Origin: an uncultured Pelagibacteraceae bacterium
GTDB taxonomy: Bacteria > Pseudomonadota > Alphaproteobacteria > Pelagibacterales > Pelagibacteraceae
Assembly (NCBI GenBank): GCA_902610755.1
Contig: CACLWW010000008.1
Location: forward strand, 1 to 50,600
Direction of reading: 5' to 3'
Length of the DNA stretch: 50,600 nt
The notes under the pieces were generated by a model. The model worked only from the letters and a program-made list of their open reading frames with translations, searched no databases and had not been told where the DNA came from. This document shows, piece by piece, positions 42,870-50,600 of the stretch. The first letter of the stretch is position 1. The number at the start of each line of letters is the position of its first letter. The translations under genes and the position numbers were made by a program.

Positions 42870-43646
42870 TTAAGCTAATTCAATTTCGATAGGGGTATGA
42901 TCGGAAGGTTTCTCTCTTCCTCTAGGGTCTTTATTAATATTAATTTTTTTAACATTATCTATTATAGAACTTGAAACTAAAAAATGATCAATTCTCATAC
43001 CATTATTTTTTTGCCAAGCACCTCTCATATAATCCCAAAAAGTATAGCCTTCTTTTGTTTCATTAAAATGTCGGTACACATCACTGAAACCTAAGCTTAA
43101 CATCTCTCTAAATTTTTTTCTTATTTCAAGTCTATATAATGCGTCATCCTCAAAACTTTTAGGATTATAAACGTCTTCTGCAGCTGGAATTATATTAAAA
43201 TCTCCTGTTAGAATTACATTTTTATTGGTTTTAGATATAGATTTTAATTTTTTAATCAAATCATCTAACCATTTTATTTTGTATTCGTATTTTGGTGTAT
43301 CAACCGGGTTTCCATTAGGTGTATAAATATTGATTAATTTTATCTTTTTTTTCTTATGTTCAACTTCCGCAGATATAATTCTAGATTGTTTTAATTTATC
43401 TTTAATTATATCAGTTTCGACATTACCTAGCTTTTTTTTGGAAATAATTGCAACACCATTATAACTTTTTTGACCATGGACGTGGCTTTCGTAATCAAGA
43501 GATGAGAACACATCAAAAGGAAAATTAACCTCTTCAGTCTTAATCTCCTGCATTACCAATATATCTGGTTTATATTTAACTAAATAACTTTTAATATTAT
43601 CAATTCTTGCTCTTACCGAATTAACATTCCATGATGAAATTAACAT
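42870..43646 (-). CDS. xthA: Exodeoxyribonuclease III (AP endonuclease)
   Basis: A 258-aa enzyme of the exonuclease III/AP endonuclease family. Motifs are SWNVNSVRARIDNIKSYL (N-terminal), DILVMQEIKTEEVNFP (catalytic Glu), VILTGDFNIIPA (Asp/Asn), and RIDHFLVSS with SDHTPIEIEL at the C-terminus (catalytic Asp-His). It incises abasic sites in base-excision repair. The start is ATG 43646 (MLISSWNVNS); the frame extends to 43676 but those codons lie in the upstream gene. It overlaps the upstream Fe-S carrier by 1 nt (TAATG). Confidence 0.95.
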   Translation of the reverse strand: MLISSWNVNSVRARIDNIKSYLVKYKPDILVMQEIKTEEVNFPFDVFSSLDYESHVHGQKSYNGVAIISKKKLGNVETDIIKDKLKQSRIISAEVEHKKKKIKLINIYTPNGNPVDTPKYEYKIKWLDDLIKKLKSISKTNKNVILTGDFNIIPAAEDVYNPKSFEDDALYRLEIRKKFREMLSLGFSDVYRHFNETKEGYTFWDYMRGAWQKNNGMRIDHFLVSSSIIDNVKKININKDPRGREKPSDHTPIEIELA

Positions 43647-43963
43647 TAAAGGGAAAAAGATACACCGCAACCACAAGATGACTTGCTCTGGGGATTATTT
43701 ATTGTGAATTGCTGCCCAATAAGTTCCTTAGAAAAATCAACCTCTGAACCCTTCAGCATATCCGCTGATGTTTTGTCGATTAAAATATTGTTAAAGACTA
43801 GATCATCTTCATTCTTAGCTTTATCGAATGAAAAATCATACTGAAAACCTGAACATCCTCCTCCTTTAATAGCGATTCTAAAAAAAGAACCTTTTTCTTT
43901 TTTATCAAGAAGGTAATTGATTTGTTTTATAGCATTATCTGTAAATATAATTTCTTTATTCAT
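43646..43963 (-). CDS. erpA: A-type iron-sulfur cluster insertion protein (ErpA/IscA-like)
   Basis: A ~105-aa A-type carrier with the three ligand cysteines: IKGGGCSGFQYDFSF (first Cys) and SSCGCGVSFSL at the end (CGC pair). IscA, SufA and ErpA share these, so the subtype is uncertain; the position between xthA and dgt is that of the alphaproteobacterial ErpA gene. It delivers Fe-S clusters to apo-enzymes. ATG 43963 (MNKEIIFTD) is preferred to an in-frame ATG at 43969; the choice is not certain. It is divergent from dgt by 50 bp. Confidence 0.9.
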   Translation of the reverse strand: MNKEIIFTDNAIKQINYLLDKKEKGSFFRIAIKGGGCSGFQYDFSFDKAKNEDDLVFNNILIDKTSADMLKGSEVDFSKELIGQQFTINNPQSKSSCGCGVSFSL

Positions 43964-44013
43964 AATCAAACTAAGTTATTACTAATATAATTATATATTT
44001 TCTTTTTTAAAGT

Positions 44014-45129
44014 ATGAATAATTACAAAAAATTAGGTGTTTTTAAAAGTAAAGGTAGATTTTTTAAGGACAAAATAAGTAAATACAGAAGCCCATTTCAA
44101 AGAGACAGGGACAGAATCATTCATAGTGCTTCATTTAGAAGGCTAAAGCATAAAACCCAAGTTTTTGTAAATACTGACGGTGACCATTATAGAACAAGAA
44201 TGACTCACTCCTTAGAGGTAGCTCAAATCGCAAGATCAATATCTAAATACTTAAATCTTAATGATGATTTGGCTGAAACATTAAGTCTAGCACACGATCT
44301 TGGCCACACCCCTTTTGGTCATGCAGGTGAAGAAGTTTTAAATGATTGTATGAGTAACCATGGAGGTTTTGATCATAACTTACAAACTCTAAGAATAGTA
44401 ATGTTTATAGAAAAAAAATATATTGATTTTGATGGTTTAAATTTGTCTTTTGAAACTTTAGATGGTCTAATAAAACATAATGGACCAATCAAAGATTTAT
44501 CTAAATTAGAAAATATTATTGGAATAAAATCGTTAAAAAATAAGTTTAAATTAAATAAATTTTCATGTTTAGAATCACAGATTTCAAATATTGCAGATGA
44601 CATTGCTTACAACAATCATGATATACAAGATGGTCTAAAAGCAGGCTTATTCACATTAGAAGAATTATTGGAAATCAATTTCTTTAAAGATATATATAAA
44701 AAATACAAAAATAAAAAAAAGATAGAATTACAAGTTTTGATACATCAAATAATCAGAGACTCTATAGACCTTATGGTAAAAGACATAATAAATAACACTA
44801 TTCAAAATATAAAAAAAAATAAGATTAAAAATCTCAATAACGTATTTGATAACAAGCAAAAGACGGTCGAATTTTCGGATAAACTCAAAGATATTGATTT
44901 CAATATAAGAAGTTTTTTAAGAAAAAATATGTATGACCATAAAGATGTTCAAAGAAGAAACGATGAAGGAAAAAAAATCGTAAATTTTTTATTTAAAAAG
45001 CTTTATAGTAATACTAACAATAATTTTTCCATACAAAATTTTGACCAGAATAAATCTAGATCAGTTGCAGACTTTATATCCGGAATGACAGATCGTTATG
45101 CAATAAATTTATACGAAGAATTTAAATAG
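44014..45129 (+). CDS. dgt: Deoxyguanosinetriphosphate triphosphohydrolase-like HD protein
   Basis: A 371-aa HD-domain dNTPase. Motifs are RDRDRIIHSASFRRLKHKTQ, RTRMTHSLEVAQIARSI (first His), LAHDLGHTPFGHAGEE (HD), FDHNLQTLRI and ADDIAYNNHDIQDGL (last Asp). It hydrolyses dNTPs to deoxynucleosides and tripolyphosphate in characterised members. It is shorter than E. coli Dgt and matches the type II subgroup common in Alphaproteobacteria. It precedes argS with no gap, an order conserved in the class. Confidence 0.93.
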   Translation: MNNYKKLGVFKSKGRFFKDKISKYRSPFQRDRDRIIHSASFRRLKHKTQVFVNTDGDHYRTRMTHSLEVAQIARSISKYLNLNDDLAETLSLAHDLGHTPFGHAGEEVLNDCMSNHGGFDHNLQTLRIVMFIEKKYIDFDGLNLSFETLDGLIKHNGPIKDLSKLENIIGIKSLKNKFKLNKFSCLESQISNIADDIAYNNHDIQDGLKAGLFTLEELLEINFFKDIYKKYKNKKKIELQVLIHQIIRDSIDLMVKDIINNTIQNIKKNKIKNLNNVFDNKQKTVEFSDKLKDIDFNIRSFLRKNMYDHKDVQRRNDEGKKIVNFLFKKLYSNTNNNFSIQNFDQNKSRSVADFISGMTDRYAINLYEEFK

Positions 45130-46857
45130 ATGAATATATTTGATTATTATCACAGCTCTTTATTAAAAGGTCTTAAAGATTTTGAAAAAAAAGGAGCAAT
45201 TAAAATCCCAGAAAAAACTAATAGTATCAGTGTGGAGGTTCCACCTGATAAGTTTGATGCAGATATTTCAACAAACGTTTGTATGGTTTTGTCAGGTATT
45301 AATAAAAGTAAACCAAAAGATATATATGAAAATTATGTATCAAAACTTTTAAGTAAAGACGATAATTTAGAAAACTTTGAAATTGTAAATCCTGGTTTTG
45401 TAAATTTAAAATTTAAAAAGAAATTTTGGAACTCCTTTTTAGAAAAAATTGTCCAATTAAAAGAATATGGATCAAATAAGAATGAAAAAACCAAAAAATA
45501 TTTAGTTGAATTCGTATCAGCTAATCCAACCGGACCATTACATGTGGGCCACTGTAGAGGAGCCGTATTCGGTGATGTTCTTTCAAATCTACTAAAATTT
45601 AATAATCATAATGTTACAAAAGAATATTACATAAATGATCACGGTAATCAGATAACAAACTTTACTCATTCGGTCTTTTATAGAATTTTAGAATTAAAAC
45701 ACAAAAAAAAATTTCCTGATGATGAAAATCTTTATCCTGGTGAATACATAAAAGAAATTGCACAAAATATTATATCAAATTCTAAAATTGATAAGTTTGA
45801 TGAGTTGGAACCAATTTTTGATGAATTACAAAAACTTTGTATTGAAAATTCACTTTTAATCATAAAGTCTAATTTAAAGAAGATAGGTATTGTTCATGAT
45901 AATTTTGTAAGTGAAAAAAGCATAATCGGAAATAAAGAAGTTGAGAAAGCTTTAAAAAAGCTAAAAGAGCAAGATTTAGTTTTTGAAGGAAAAATTGAGG
46001 CACCTCAAGGAGAGAAGAAAAAAATTTCTGAAACTAGAAATCAATTATTGTTTAGATCAACAGAGTTTGGTGATGATAAAGATAGACCTTTAAAAAAAGG
46101 TGATGATAGTTGGACATACTTCGCTGGAGATCTTGCGTACCACAACAATAAAATCAGTAGAAATTTTGATATACTCATAAATATTCTTGGAGCCGATCAT
46201 GCTGGTTACATTAAAAGAATAAGTTCTGTTGTAGATGCCTTATCAAAAAGTAAGCAAAAAATAGAATGTAAAGTAACTCAATTAGTAAAACTTATTAAAG
46301 ATAATAAACCATTTAAAATGTCAAAGAGGAAAGGTGATTATATTACTCTTGAAGATTTAATAAATGAAGTGGGAAAAGATGCGGCTAGATTTATTATGTT
46401 AAGTAGAGTGAGTGATGTTGAATTAGAATTTGACTTTGAAAAGGTAAAACTTAAATCTAAAGACAATCCTTTGTATTATGTTCAATATTCTTATGCAAGA
46501 ATTTGTTCAATTTTTTCAAATTCAAAAACACCAATTAATAACGATTATAAAAATTTAGATAAAAATTTTGAATTTAACGATGAAGAAATTAAGATTATAA
46601 GAAAACTTTCAGAATGGCCAAAATGTATAGAAACTTCTATAAATAAATTAGAACCACACCGACTGACCACATACTTGTATCAATTAGCATCTATTTTTCA
46701 TTCATACTGGAATATGGGAAGAGATAGTGAAGATTTCAGATTTTTAGATAAGGATAAGAAAATTGATACGAATAAAGCAGTTTTGTTAAATTGTATTCTA
46801 TTAGTGATAAAAAATGGTATGGAAATTATCGGAGTTGATACACCGGAAAATATGTAA
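45130..46857 (+). CDS. argS: Arginyl-tRNA synthetase
   Basis: A 575-aa class I synthetase. An N-terminal Add-1 domain (about 1-110) precedes the catalytic core with FVSANPTGPLHVGHCRGAVF (HIGH as HVGH, about residue 139). The KMSKS loop reads KMSKRKGDYITLEDL (about 398). The DALR anticodon domain (about 455-575) has YVQYSYARICSIF and ends VDTPENM. It charges tRNA-Arg, including the tRNA-Arg(UCU) at 11160. Start ATG follows the dgt stop immediately. It overlaps the next gene by 1 nt (TAATG). Confidence 0.96.
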   Translation: MNIFDYYHSSLLKGLKDFEKKGAIKIPEKTNSISVEVPPDKFDADISTNVCMVLSGINKSKPKDIYENYVSKLLSKDDNLENFEIVNPGFVNLKFKKKFWNSFLEKIVQLKEYGSNKNEKTKKYLVEFVSANPTGPLHVGHCRGAVFGDVLSNLLKFNNHNVTKEYYINDHGNQITNFTHSVFYRILELKHKKKFPDDENLYPGEYIKEIAQNIISNSKIDKFDELEPIFDELQKLCIENSLLIIKSNLKKIGIVHDNFVSEKSIIGNKEVEKALKKLKEQDLVFEGKIEAPQGEKKKISETRNQLLFRSTEFGDDKDRPLKKGDDSWTYFAGDLAYHNNKISRNFDILINILGADHAGYIKRISSVVDALSKSKQKIECKVTQLVKLIKDNKPFKMSKRKGDYITLEDLINEVGKDAARFIMLSRVSDVELEFDFEKVKLKSKDNPLYYVQYSYARICSIFSNSKTPINNDYKNLDKNFEFNDEEIKIIRKLSEWPKCIETSINKLEPHRLTTYLYQLASIFHSYWNMGRDSEDFRFLDKDKKIDTNKAVLLNCILLVIKNGMEIIGVDTPENM

Positions 46858-47111
46858 TGATAAAAGAATTAAGATATGTGCTAATTATATTTTTTATCTT
46901 AATATTTTTTTTCCTAACAATTAAATACTATTTATCGGATGAACATAAGAAAAAATACTATAGGACTGTCAACGAAATCAACAATAACTTAAGTATAGAT
47001 GATCAAAATATACCTATACTAAAAAATGACACTCAAGATATAATTACTTACGTTGATGATAAAAATGAAAAGACGAAACCTTTTTCATTCTGGAAACTTT
47101 TAAATGAATAA
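46857..47111 (+). CDS. Small single-span membrane protein in the SPOR-gene slot
   Basis: An 84-aa protein with one N-terminal membrane helix (about residues 7-24, rich in Phe/Ile/Leu) and a polar C-terminal tail of ~55 residues ending in SFWKLLNE. In other Alphaproteobacteria the position between argS and nagZ holds a SPOR-domain (FtsN-like) protein. No SPOR domain is present here, so this could be a shortened relic of that gene or an unrelated protein. It overlaps argS by 1 nt and nagZ by 8 nt, arguing that it is translated as part of the operon. Confidence 0.7.
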   Translation: MIKELRYVLIIFFILIFFFLTIKYYLSDEHKKKYYRTVNEINNNLSIDDQNIPILKNDTQDIITYVDDKNEKTKPFSFWKLLNE

Positions 47112-48066
47112 TCTTAAATCAAGAAGAGCTTTTATAGTTGGATTAAGCTCAACTAAAATAACAAATAAAGAGAGACATTTTTTGAGAAAATATAAACCTT
47201 GGGGTGTAATTTTATTTGCAAGAAATATCAAATCAGTTGATCAGACTAAAAAACTCACTAATGATATAAAAAAAATTTTTAAAGACTCAAAATATCCAAT
47301 TTTAATAGATGAAGAAGGTGGCATGGTAACTAGAATTAGATCTATAATTGACAATAGTCATTTTCCTGCAAAATACTTTGGTGATAATTATAAAAAAGAT
47401 AAAACAAAATCTTTGCTTTATCTAAGAACTTACATTAAACAAATTAGTCATTTGTTAAGATATATGGGGATTAGCATTAATACGGTACCTGTTTTGGATA
47501 TTCCTAGACCATTTACATCAGAGGTTATTGGCACTAGAGCAATTTCGAAAGACATAAATGTAATTAATAAAATTGGTGAAAAAACAATAGAACATTTTAA
47601 AGAAGCGCGTATAGCAACTGTAATAAAACATATTCCTGGTCATGGATTAGCAAAATCAGACAGCCACTTAAAATTACCTATTGTAGATAAAACTTATGAA
47701 TATTTGATGAAGAATGATTTTAAAACTTTTAAAAATAAAAAATCATTATTTGCTATGACAGCTCATATTCTATTTAGGAAAATTGATGCCAATAATCCTG
47801 TTACCCATTCATCCAAGATTATTGGTATTATTAAAAAAAAAATAAAGTTTAAGAATTTAATAATTAGTGATGATATTTCGATGAAAGCATTAAAATTTAA
47901 TATTACTTTAAATACTATCAAAGCATTTACCGCAGGTTGTGATTTAGTTCTTCATTGTAACGGAAAAATCAAAGAAATGACCAAAGTTGCTGAAAATTCA
48001 AAAAAATTAAATAAATTTATAATCGAAAAGACTTTAAAATATTATAGATTAGTAGGAAATGATTAA
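47104..48066 (+). CDS. nagZ: Beta-N-acetylhexosaminidase (glycoside hydrolase family 3)
   Basis: A 320-aa NagZ-type enzyme. Recognised segments are WGVILFARNIKSVDQ, PILIDEEGGMVTRI, VPVLDI, IGTRAISKD, the catalytic/substrate loop VIKHIPGHGLAKSDSHLKLP (about residues 178-197), and the nucleophile Asp in LIISDDISMKAL (about 255). It removes N-acetylglucosamine from muropeptides in cell-wall recycling, in the cytoplasm. Length matches the family (~340). It overlaps the small upstream gene and scpA by 8 nt each, so it is coupled to both. Confidence 0.93.
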   Translation: MNNLKSRRAFIVGLSSTKITNKERHFLRKYKPWGVILFARNIKSVDQTKKLTNDIKKIFKDSKYPILIDEEGGMVTRIRSIIDNSHFPAKYFGDNYKKDKTKSLLYLRTYIKQISHLLRYMGISINTVPVLDIPRPFTSEVIGTRAISKDINVINKIGEKTIEHFKEARIATVIKHIPGHGLAKSDSHLKLPIVDKTYEYLMKNDFKTFKNKKSLFAMTAHILFRKIDANNPVTHSSKIIGIIKKKIKFKNLIISDDISMKALKFNITLNTIKAFTAGCDLVLHCNGKIKEMTKVAENSKKLNKFIIEKTLKYYRLVGND

Positions 48067-48793
48067 TCAAAGTAATGCATTTAAAGTAAACCTAAATCAG
48101 TTTAGCGGTCCACTTGATTTATTGTTGGATTTAGCCAAATCTCAAAAAGTAAAAATTGAAGATATATCGATAACAAAATTAGCAGATCAATTTTTAGAAT
48201 ATATTTCAAAAGCAGAAAAATTAAATTTAGATATTGCCTCAGAATATCTAGTTATAGCTTCATGGTTAGCTTATTTGAAATCAAAACTTTTATTACCACA
48301 AACGGAGGAAGATGAGTTTAAAGTTGATGAAGTAGCAGAAAAATTAAAACTACAATTAAAAAAGTTAGAATTAATCAGACTACTTTCAGATCAAATGCTT
48401 AAGAAAAAAAGATTAGGAAGAGATATATTTATGAGAGGTATTAAAGGTAAAATTAAATCTATATATAGCGAAAAATACTCAGTAAATTTATATGACTTAC
48501 TTAAATCTTATTCGACTATTTATATGCAGAAAGATTTCCAAAAAATTAATATTCCAAGACTTCCAGTTTTTACTACAGAAGATGGAATAAACAGAATTAA
48601 AAGATTTCTTAATAACTTAAATGACTGGAAAAATATAAATGCACTATATCCAGAGAATTTTATGAAATCTAAAGATCAGAAAAAAACTGGCATAGCCGGT
48701 CTTTTTGCTGGTTCTTTAGAACTAGTTAAAGAAGGAAATCTACAGATTAAACAAGATAAAATATTTGATGACATATTTATTAAAAAATCATGA
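48059..48793 (+). CDS. scpA: Segregation and condensation protein A
   Basis: A 244-aa kleisin of the SMC complex. The N-terminal NQFSGPLDLLLDLAKSQKV and SEYLVIASWLAYLKSKLLLP (about 60-79) are characteristic, and the C-terminal winged-helix region runs from about 170. It bridges SMC heads with ScpB for chromosome segregation. It overlaps nagZ by 8 nt and scpB by 4 nt. The scpA-scpB order is standard. Confidence 0.93.
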   Translation: MINQSNAFKVNLNQFSGPLDLLLDLAKSQKVKIEDISITKLADQFLEYISKAEKLNLDIASEYLVIASWLAYLKSKLLLPQTEEDEFKVDEVAEKLKLQLKKLELIRLLSDQMLKKKRLGRDIFMRGIKGKIKSIYSEKYSVNLYDLLKSYSTIYMQKDFQKINIPRLPVFTTEDGINRIKRFLNNLNDWKNINALYPENFMKSKDQKKTGIAGLFAGSLELVKEGNLQIKQDKIFDDIFIKKS

Positions 48794-49488
48794 AAAACGA
48801 AAAAAAAAATAACAACATAATAAATTTTCCAAATAGTTTAACAAATGGAGAAAGAGAAGTTGAAGCAATCCTGTTTGCAGCTTCAGAACCACTTGAAATT
48901 GAAAGTATTGAAGCAAGATTAAATAAAAAAGTTGATGTAAAAAAAATTCTAAAAAAACTAGAGAAAATTTATGAAAACCGAGGTTTTAATCTAGTTTGTA
49001 TATCTAACAAATGGTCTTTTAGAACTTCATCAAATTTATCTTCATTAATGACTCAACAAAAAAAAGTTGAAAAAAAATTATCCAAAGCATCTATAGAAAC
49101 TTTATCTATTATTGTTTATCACCAACCAGTTACTAGAGCAGAGATTGAAGAAATACGTGGGGTTGCTTTTGGTGTGAATACTTTAGATATTTTAATGGAA
49201 TTAAACTGGGTAAAACCAATGGGAAGAAAGGATGTGCCAGGTAAACCAATTCAATATGGTACAACAGATGAATTCTTAAGCCACTTCAATATAAAAAAAT
49301 TGTCTGATCTGCCTACAATAGAGGAGCTAAGTTCTGCAGGTCTTATCGACAGCTCAAATATTGATTCTGCGATTTTTGGAACAGGTAAATTTTATCAAGA
49401 GAAACAGGATGAAAAGAAAGAAAACATTTATACTGAAATAGACGATATGCTAAGTAGTACGTTAGATAAAGAAAACGATGATAAGTAA
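48790..49488 (+). CDS. scpB: Segregation and condensation protein B
   Basis: A 232-aa protein with two winged-helix domains. Motifs are VEAILFAASEPLEIESIEARL (about residue 23), KASIETLSIIVYHQPVTRAEIEEIRGV (its parts ETLSIIVYHQPVTR and AEIEEIRGV, about 97-122) and GRKDVPGKPIQYGTTDEFL (about 145-163). It binds ScpA in the SMC condensin complex. The C-terminal ~60 residues are acidic and poorly conserved. It overlaps scpA by 4 nt. Confidence 0.93.
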   Translation: MKNEKKNNNIINFPNSLTNGEREVEAILFAASEPLEIESIEARLNKKVDVKKILKKLEKIYENRGFNLVCISNKWSFRTSSNLSSLMTQQKKVEKKLSKASIETLSIIVYHQPVTRAEIEEIRGVAFGVNTLDILMELNWVKPMGRKDVPGKPIQYGTTDEFLSHFNIKKLSDLPTIEELSSAGLIDSSNIDSAIFGTGKFYQEKQDEKKENIYTEIDDMLSSTLDKENDDK

Positions 49489-49531
49489 ATTATTACTTTT
49501 AAATGATTAATAAACGAGCTATAAATAACTT

Positions 49532-49744
49532 ATGAGTATAGGTTTTTGGCAAATTGCAATAGTTGTTATACTAGTAGTCTTACTATTCGGCAGAGGTAAA
49601 ATCTCAAGTCTTATGGGTGATGTGGCCAAAGGTATTAAAAGTTTTAAAAAAGGTATGGCACAAGATCCAACTGAGGATCAGGCAAAAAACATCACTGAAA
49701 ATAACGATCAGACTAATAATCAAGATCCAAATAATAAAGAATAA
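49532..49744 (+). CDS. tatA: Twin-arginine translocase subunit TatA
   Basis: A 70-aa protein with the TatA layout: one N-terminal helix (about residues 4-20), the FGRGK hinge, an amphipathic segment [20 protein letters not shown] and a polar, Asn/Asp/Gln-rich tail. It oligomerises to form the pore for folded proteins carrying twin-Arg signals. It starts 43 bp after scpB, and tatB follows after 3 bp. Gene order tatABC confirms the assignment. Confidence 0.93.
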   Translation: MSIGFWQIAIVVILVVLLFGRGKISSLMGDVAKGIKSFKKGMAQDPTEDQAKNITENNDQTNNQDPNNKE

Positions 49745-49747
49745 TCA

Positions 49748-49984
49748 ATGCCACAAATTGGCTGGTTTGAATTACTGTTAATAATTGGTCTAGCAGTAGT
49801 TATAATCGGTCCAAAAGATTTTCCAATCGTTTTAAAAAAAATTGGAAGTTGGTTCGGTTCAATCAAAAGATATATTAGTGCTGTTCAATCAGAAGTTTCC
49901 AATCTTGAGGAAAATACTCTTGATTACGAGAATAAAGAAAACAAAGATAAAAAGGAAGATCTAAAGAAAGATGAGTCAAAATAA
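49748..49984 (+). CDS. tatB: Twin-arginine translocase subunit TatB
   Basis: A 78-aa protein with an N-terminal helix IGWFELLLIIGLAVVIIGPKD containing the conserved Glu and the Gly-Pro hinge of TatB (usually written F-x-E-L-L/I ... GP-K-x-L-P). The amphipathic helix (about 30-50) and acidic/Lys tail follow. It is shorter than many TatB proteins (120-170 aa), since the C-terminal tail is nearly absent, as expected in a streamlined genome. It overlaps the tatC start by 14 nt. It forms the substrate receptor with TatC. Confidence 0.88.
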   Translation: MPQIGWFELLLIIGLAVVIIGPKDFPIVLKKIGSWFGSIKRYISAVQSEVSNLEENTLDYENKENKDKKEDLKKDESK

Positions 49985-50600
49985 AGACGAGGGTTTTATT
50001 AGTCATTTGACTGAATTAAGAAAAAGATTAATTCAATCTTTTGTTTGCTTATTAGTTTTATTTGTCATTTGTTATATTTTTTCTGAAGAAATATATAATT
50101 TTCTTGTAGCTCCTTATGCTGAAGCCGTAAAGAACAGTGAAATTCAAAGAAGATTAATCTTTACTGCATTACAAGAAACTTTTTTAACCTACATTAAAGT
50201 ATCTTTTTTTACTGCGTTCTTTTTTACTAGTCCTTTTATATTAATTCAAATTTGGAAATTTATAGCTCCAGGTTTATATGAACATGAAAAGTCTGCAATC
50301 ATGCCGTATTTGGTTGTAACTCCAATCTTATTTCTTTTAGGTGGAATGCTGGTTTATTATTTAATTATGCCTTTAGCGATTAAATTTTTCTTATCATTTG
50401 AAAGCACTGGTATAACCACATCATTACCAATACAACTTGAAGCTAAAGTGAACGAATATCTTTCACTAGTTATGAAATTAATTTTTGCTTTTGGATTAAG
50501 TTTTCAATTACCTGTTGTGTTATCATTATTAGCAAGAGTTGGTTTTGTAGACTCTGAGTTCCTTAAAACAAGAAGAAAGTATGTTGTAATTATTATTTTT
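49971..50600 (+). CDS. tatC: Twin-arginine translocase subunit TatC, 5' part
   Basis: The gene runs off the window end after 210 codons. It opens MSQNKDEGFISHLTELRKRL, the conserved HLxELRKR cytoplasmic start of TatC, which binds the twin-Arg signal. About five hydrophobic helices are visible, including FFFTSPFILIQIWKFIAPGL and LIFAFGLSFQLPVVLSLLAR. The ATG at 49971 is inside the tatB end (14-nt overlap). Identification is clear, though the C-terminal helix and stop are outside. Confidence 0.95.
   Translation, partial: MSQNKDEGFISHLTELRKRLIQSFVCLLVLFVICYIFSEEIYNFLVAPYAEAVKNSEIQRRLIFTALQETFLTYIKVSFFTAFFFTSPFILIQIWKFIAPGLYEHEKSAIMPYLVVTPILFLLGGMLVYYLIMPLAIKFFLSFESTGITTSLPIQLEAKVNEYLSLVMKLIFAFGLSFQLPVVLSLLARVGFVDSEFLKTRRKYVVIIIF

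Noticed and set aside
1..50600. Mobile elements, prophage, CRISPR or integration sites
   Set aside because: No transposase, integrase, cas gene or spaced direct-repeat array was seen; the tRNAs have no flanking 3' duplicates that I can detect.

Overview
The window is an extremely AT-rich, almost gap-free stretch of an alphaproteobacterial chromosome. It is most consistent with a streamlined SAR11 / Pelagibacter-type marine bacterium. The reasons are 1-nt to 35-nt gene overlaps nearly everywhere, no gene-free gap longer than about 175 bp, a yhdWXYZ/aapJQMP general amino-acid transporter, an NtrYX pair without NtrBC, and SAR11-type plcP/agt lipid-remodelling genes beside the pst-pho genes. This assignment is from gene content and order only. 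I saw no rRNA, insertion sequence, prophage or CRISPR array.

Layout. 1-3155 (+): end of kdsA, then eno, ftsB-like, lipA and a ratA/COQ10-like gene. 3135-5200 (-): pncC/cinA-C, pgpA and fused ispDF. 5234-11134 (+): ntrY, ntrX, trkA, trkH, followed by tRNA-Arg(UCU). 11399-15656 (+): aapJ, a hairpin terminator, then aapQ, aapM, aapP. 15826-16400: a small XRE regulator (+) and tRNA-Asn and tRNA-Cys (-). 16518-22056 (+): valS, ilvD, manC. 22057-36998: a phosphate-starvation island made of dagK (-), plcP, agt, phoR, an unknown secreted protein, pstS, terminator, pstC, pstA, pstB, phoU, phoB, sixA-like (-), ppk1 and ppx. 37172-41277 (-): a Lys-rich coiled-coil miniprotein, NUDIX, aquaporin, arsenate-reductase-like arsC, a small membrane protein, zur, znuB, znuC. 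41374-42402 (+): znuA. 42415-43969 (-): a DsrE-like Cys-rich protein, xthA and an A-type Fe-S carrier. 44014-end (+): dgt, argS, a small membrane protein in the usual SPOR-gene slot, nagZ, scpA, scpB, tatA, tatB and partial tatC.

How the genes work together. The centre of the window is a phosphate-economy unit. PhoR/PhoB/PhoU sense and regulate, and PstSCAB imports phosphate. PlcP and Agt are predicted to swap phospholipids for glycolipids, DagK works on the same diacylglycerol pool, and Ppk1/Ppx handle polyphosphate. I find matching 11-bp-periodic TAACA repeats (candidate Pho boxes) before pstS and, facing both ways, between dagK and plcP. A second regulon is visible around zinc: two tandem TGTTAT-N3-ATAACA palindromes lie between znuC and znuA, and a third, perfect one lies upstream of the DsrE-like gene, which suggests an unrecognised Zur target. 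An arsenate-handling pair (arsC plus aquaporin) sits next to the phosphate island.

The most interesting points are the divergent Pho promoter joining dagK to plcP-agt, the unknown secreted protein between phoR and pstS, the third Zur box, the lost GAFTGA loop in NtrX, the repeated 'binding protein - terminator - permease' design, and missing gene blocks at conserved alphaproteobacterial junctions.
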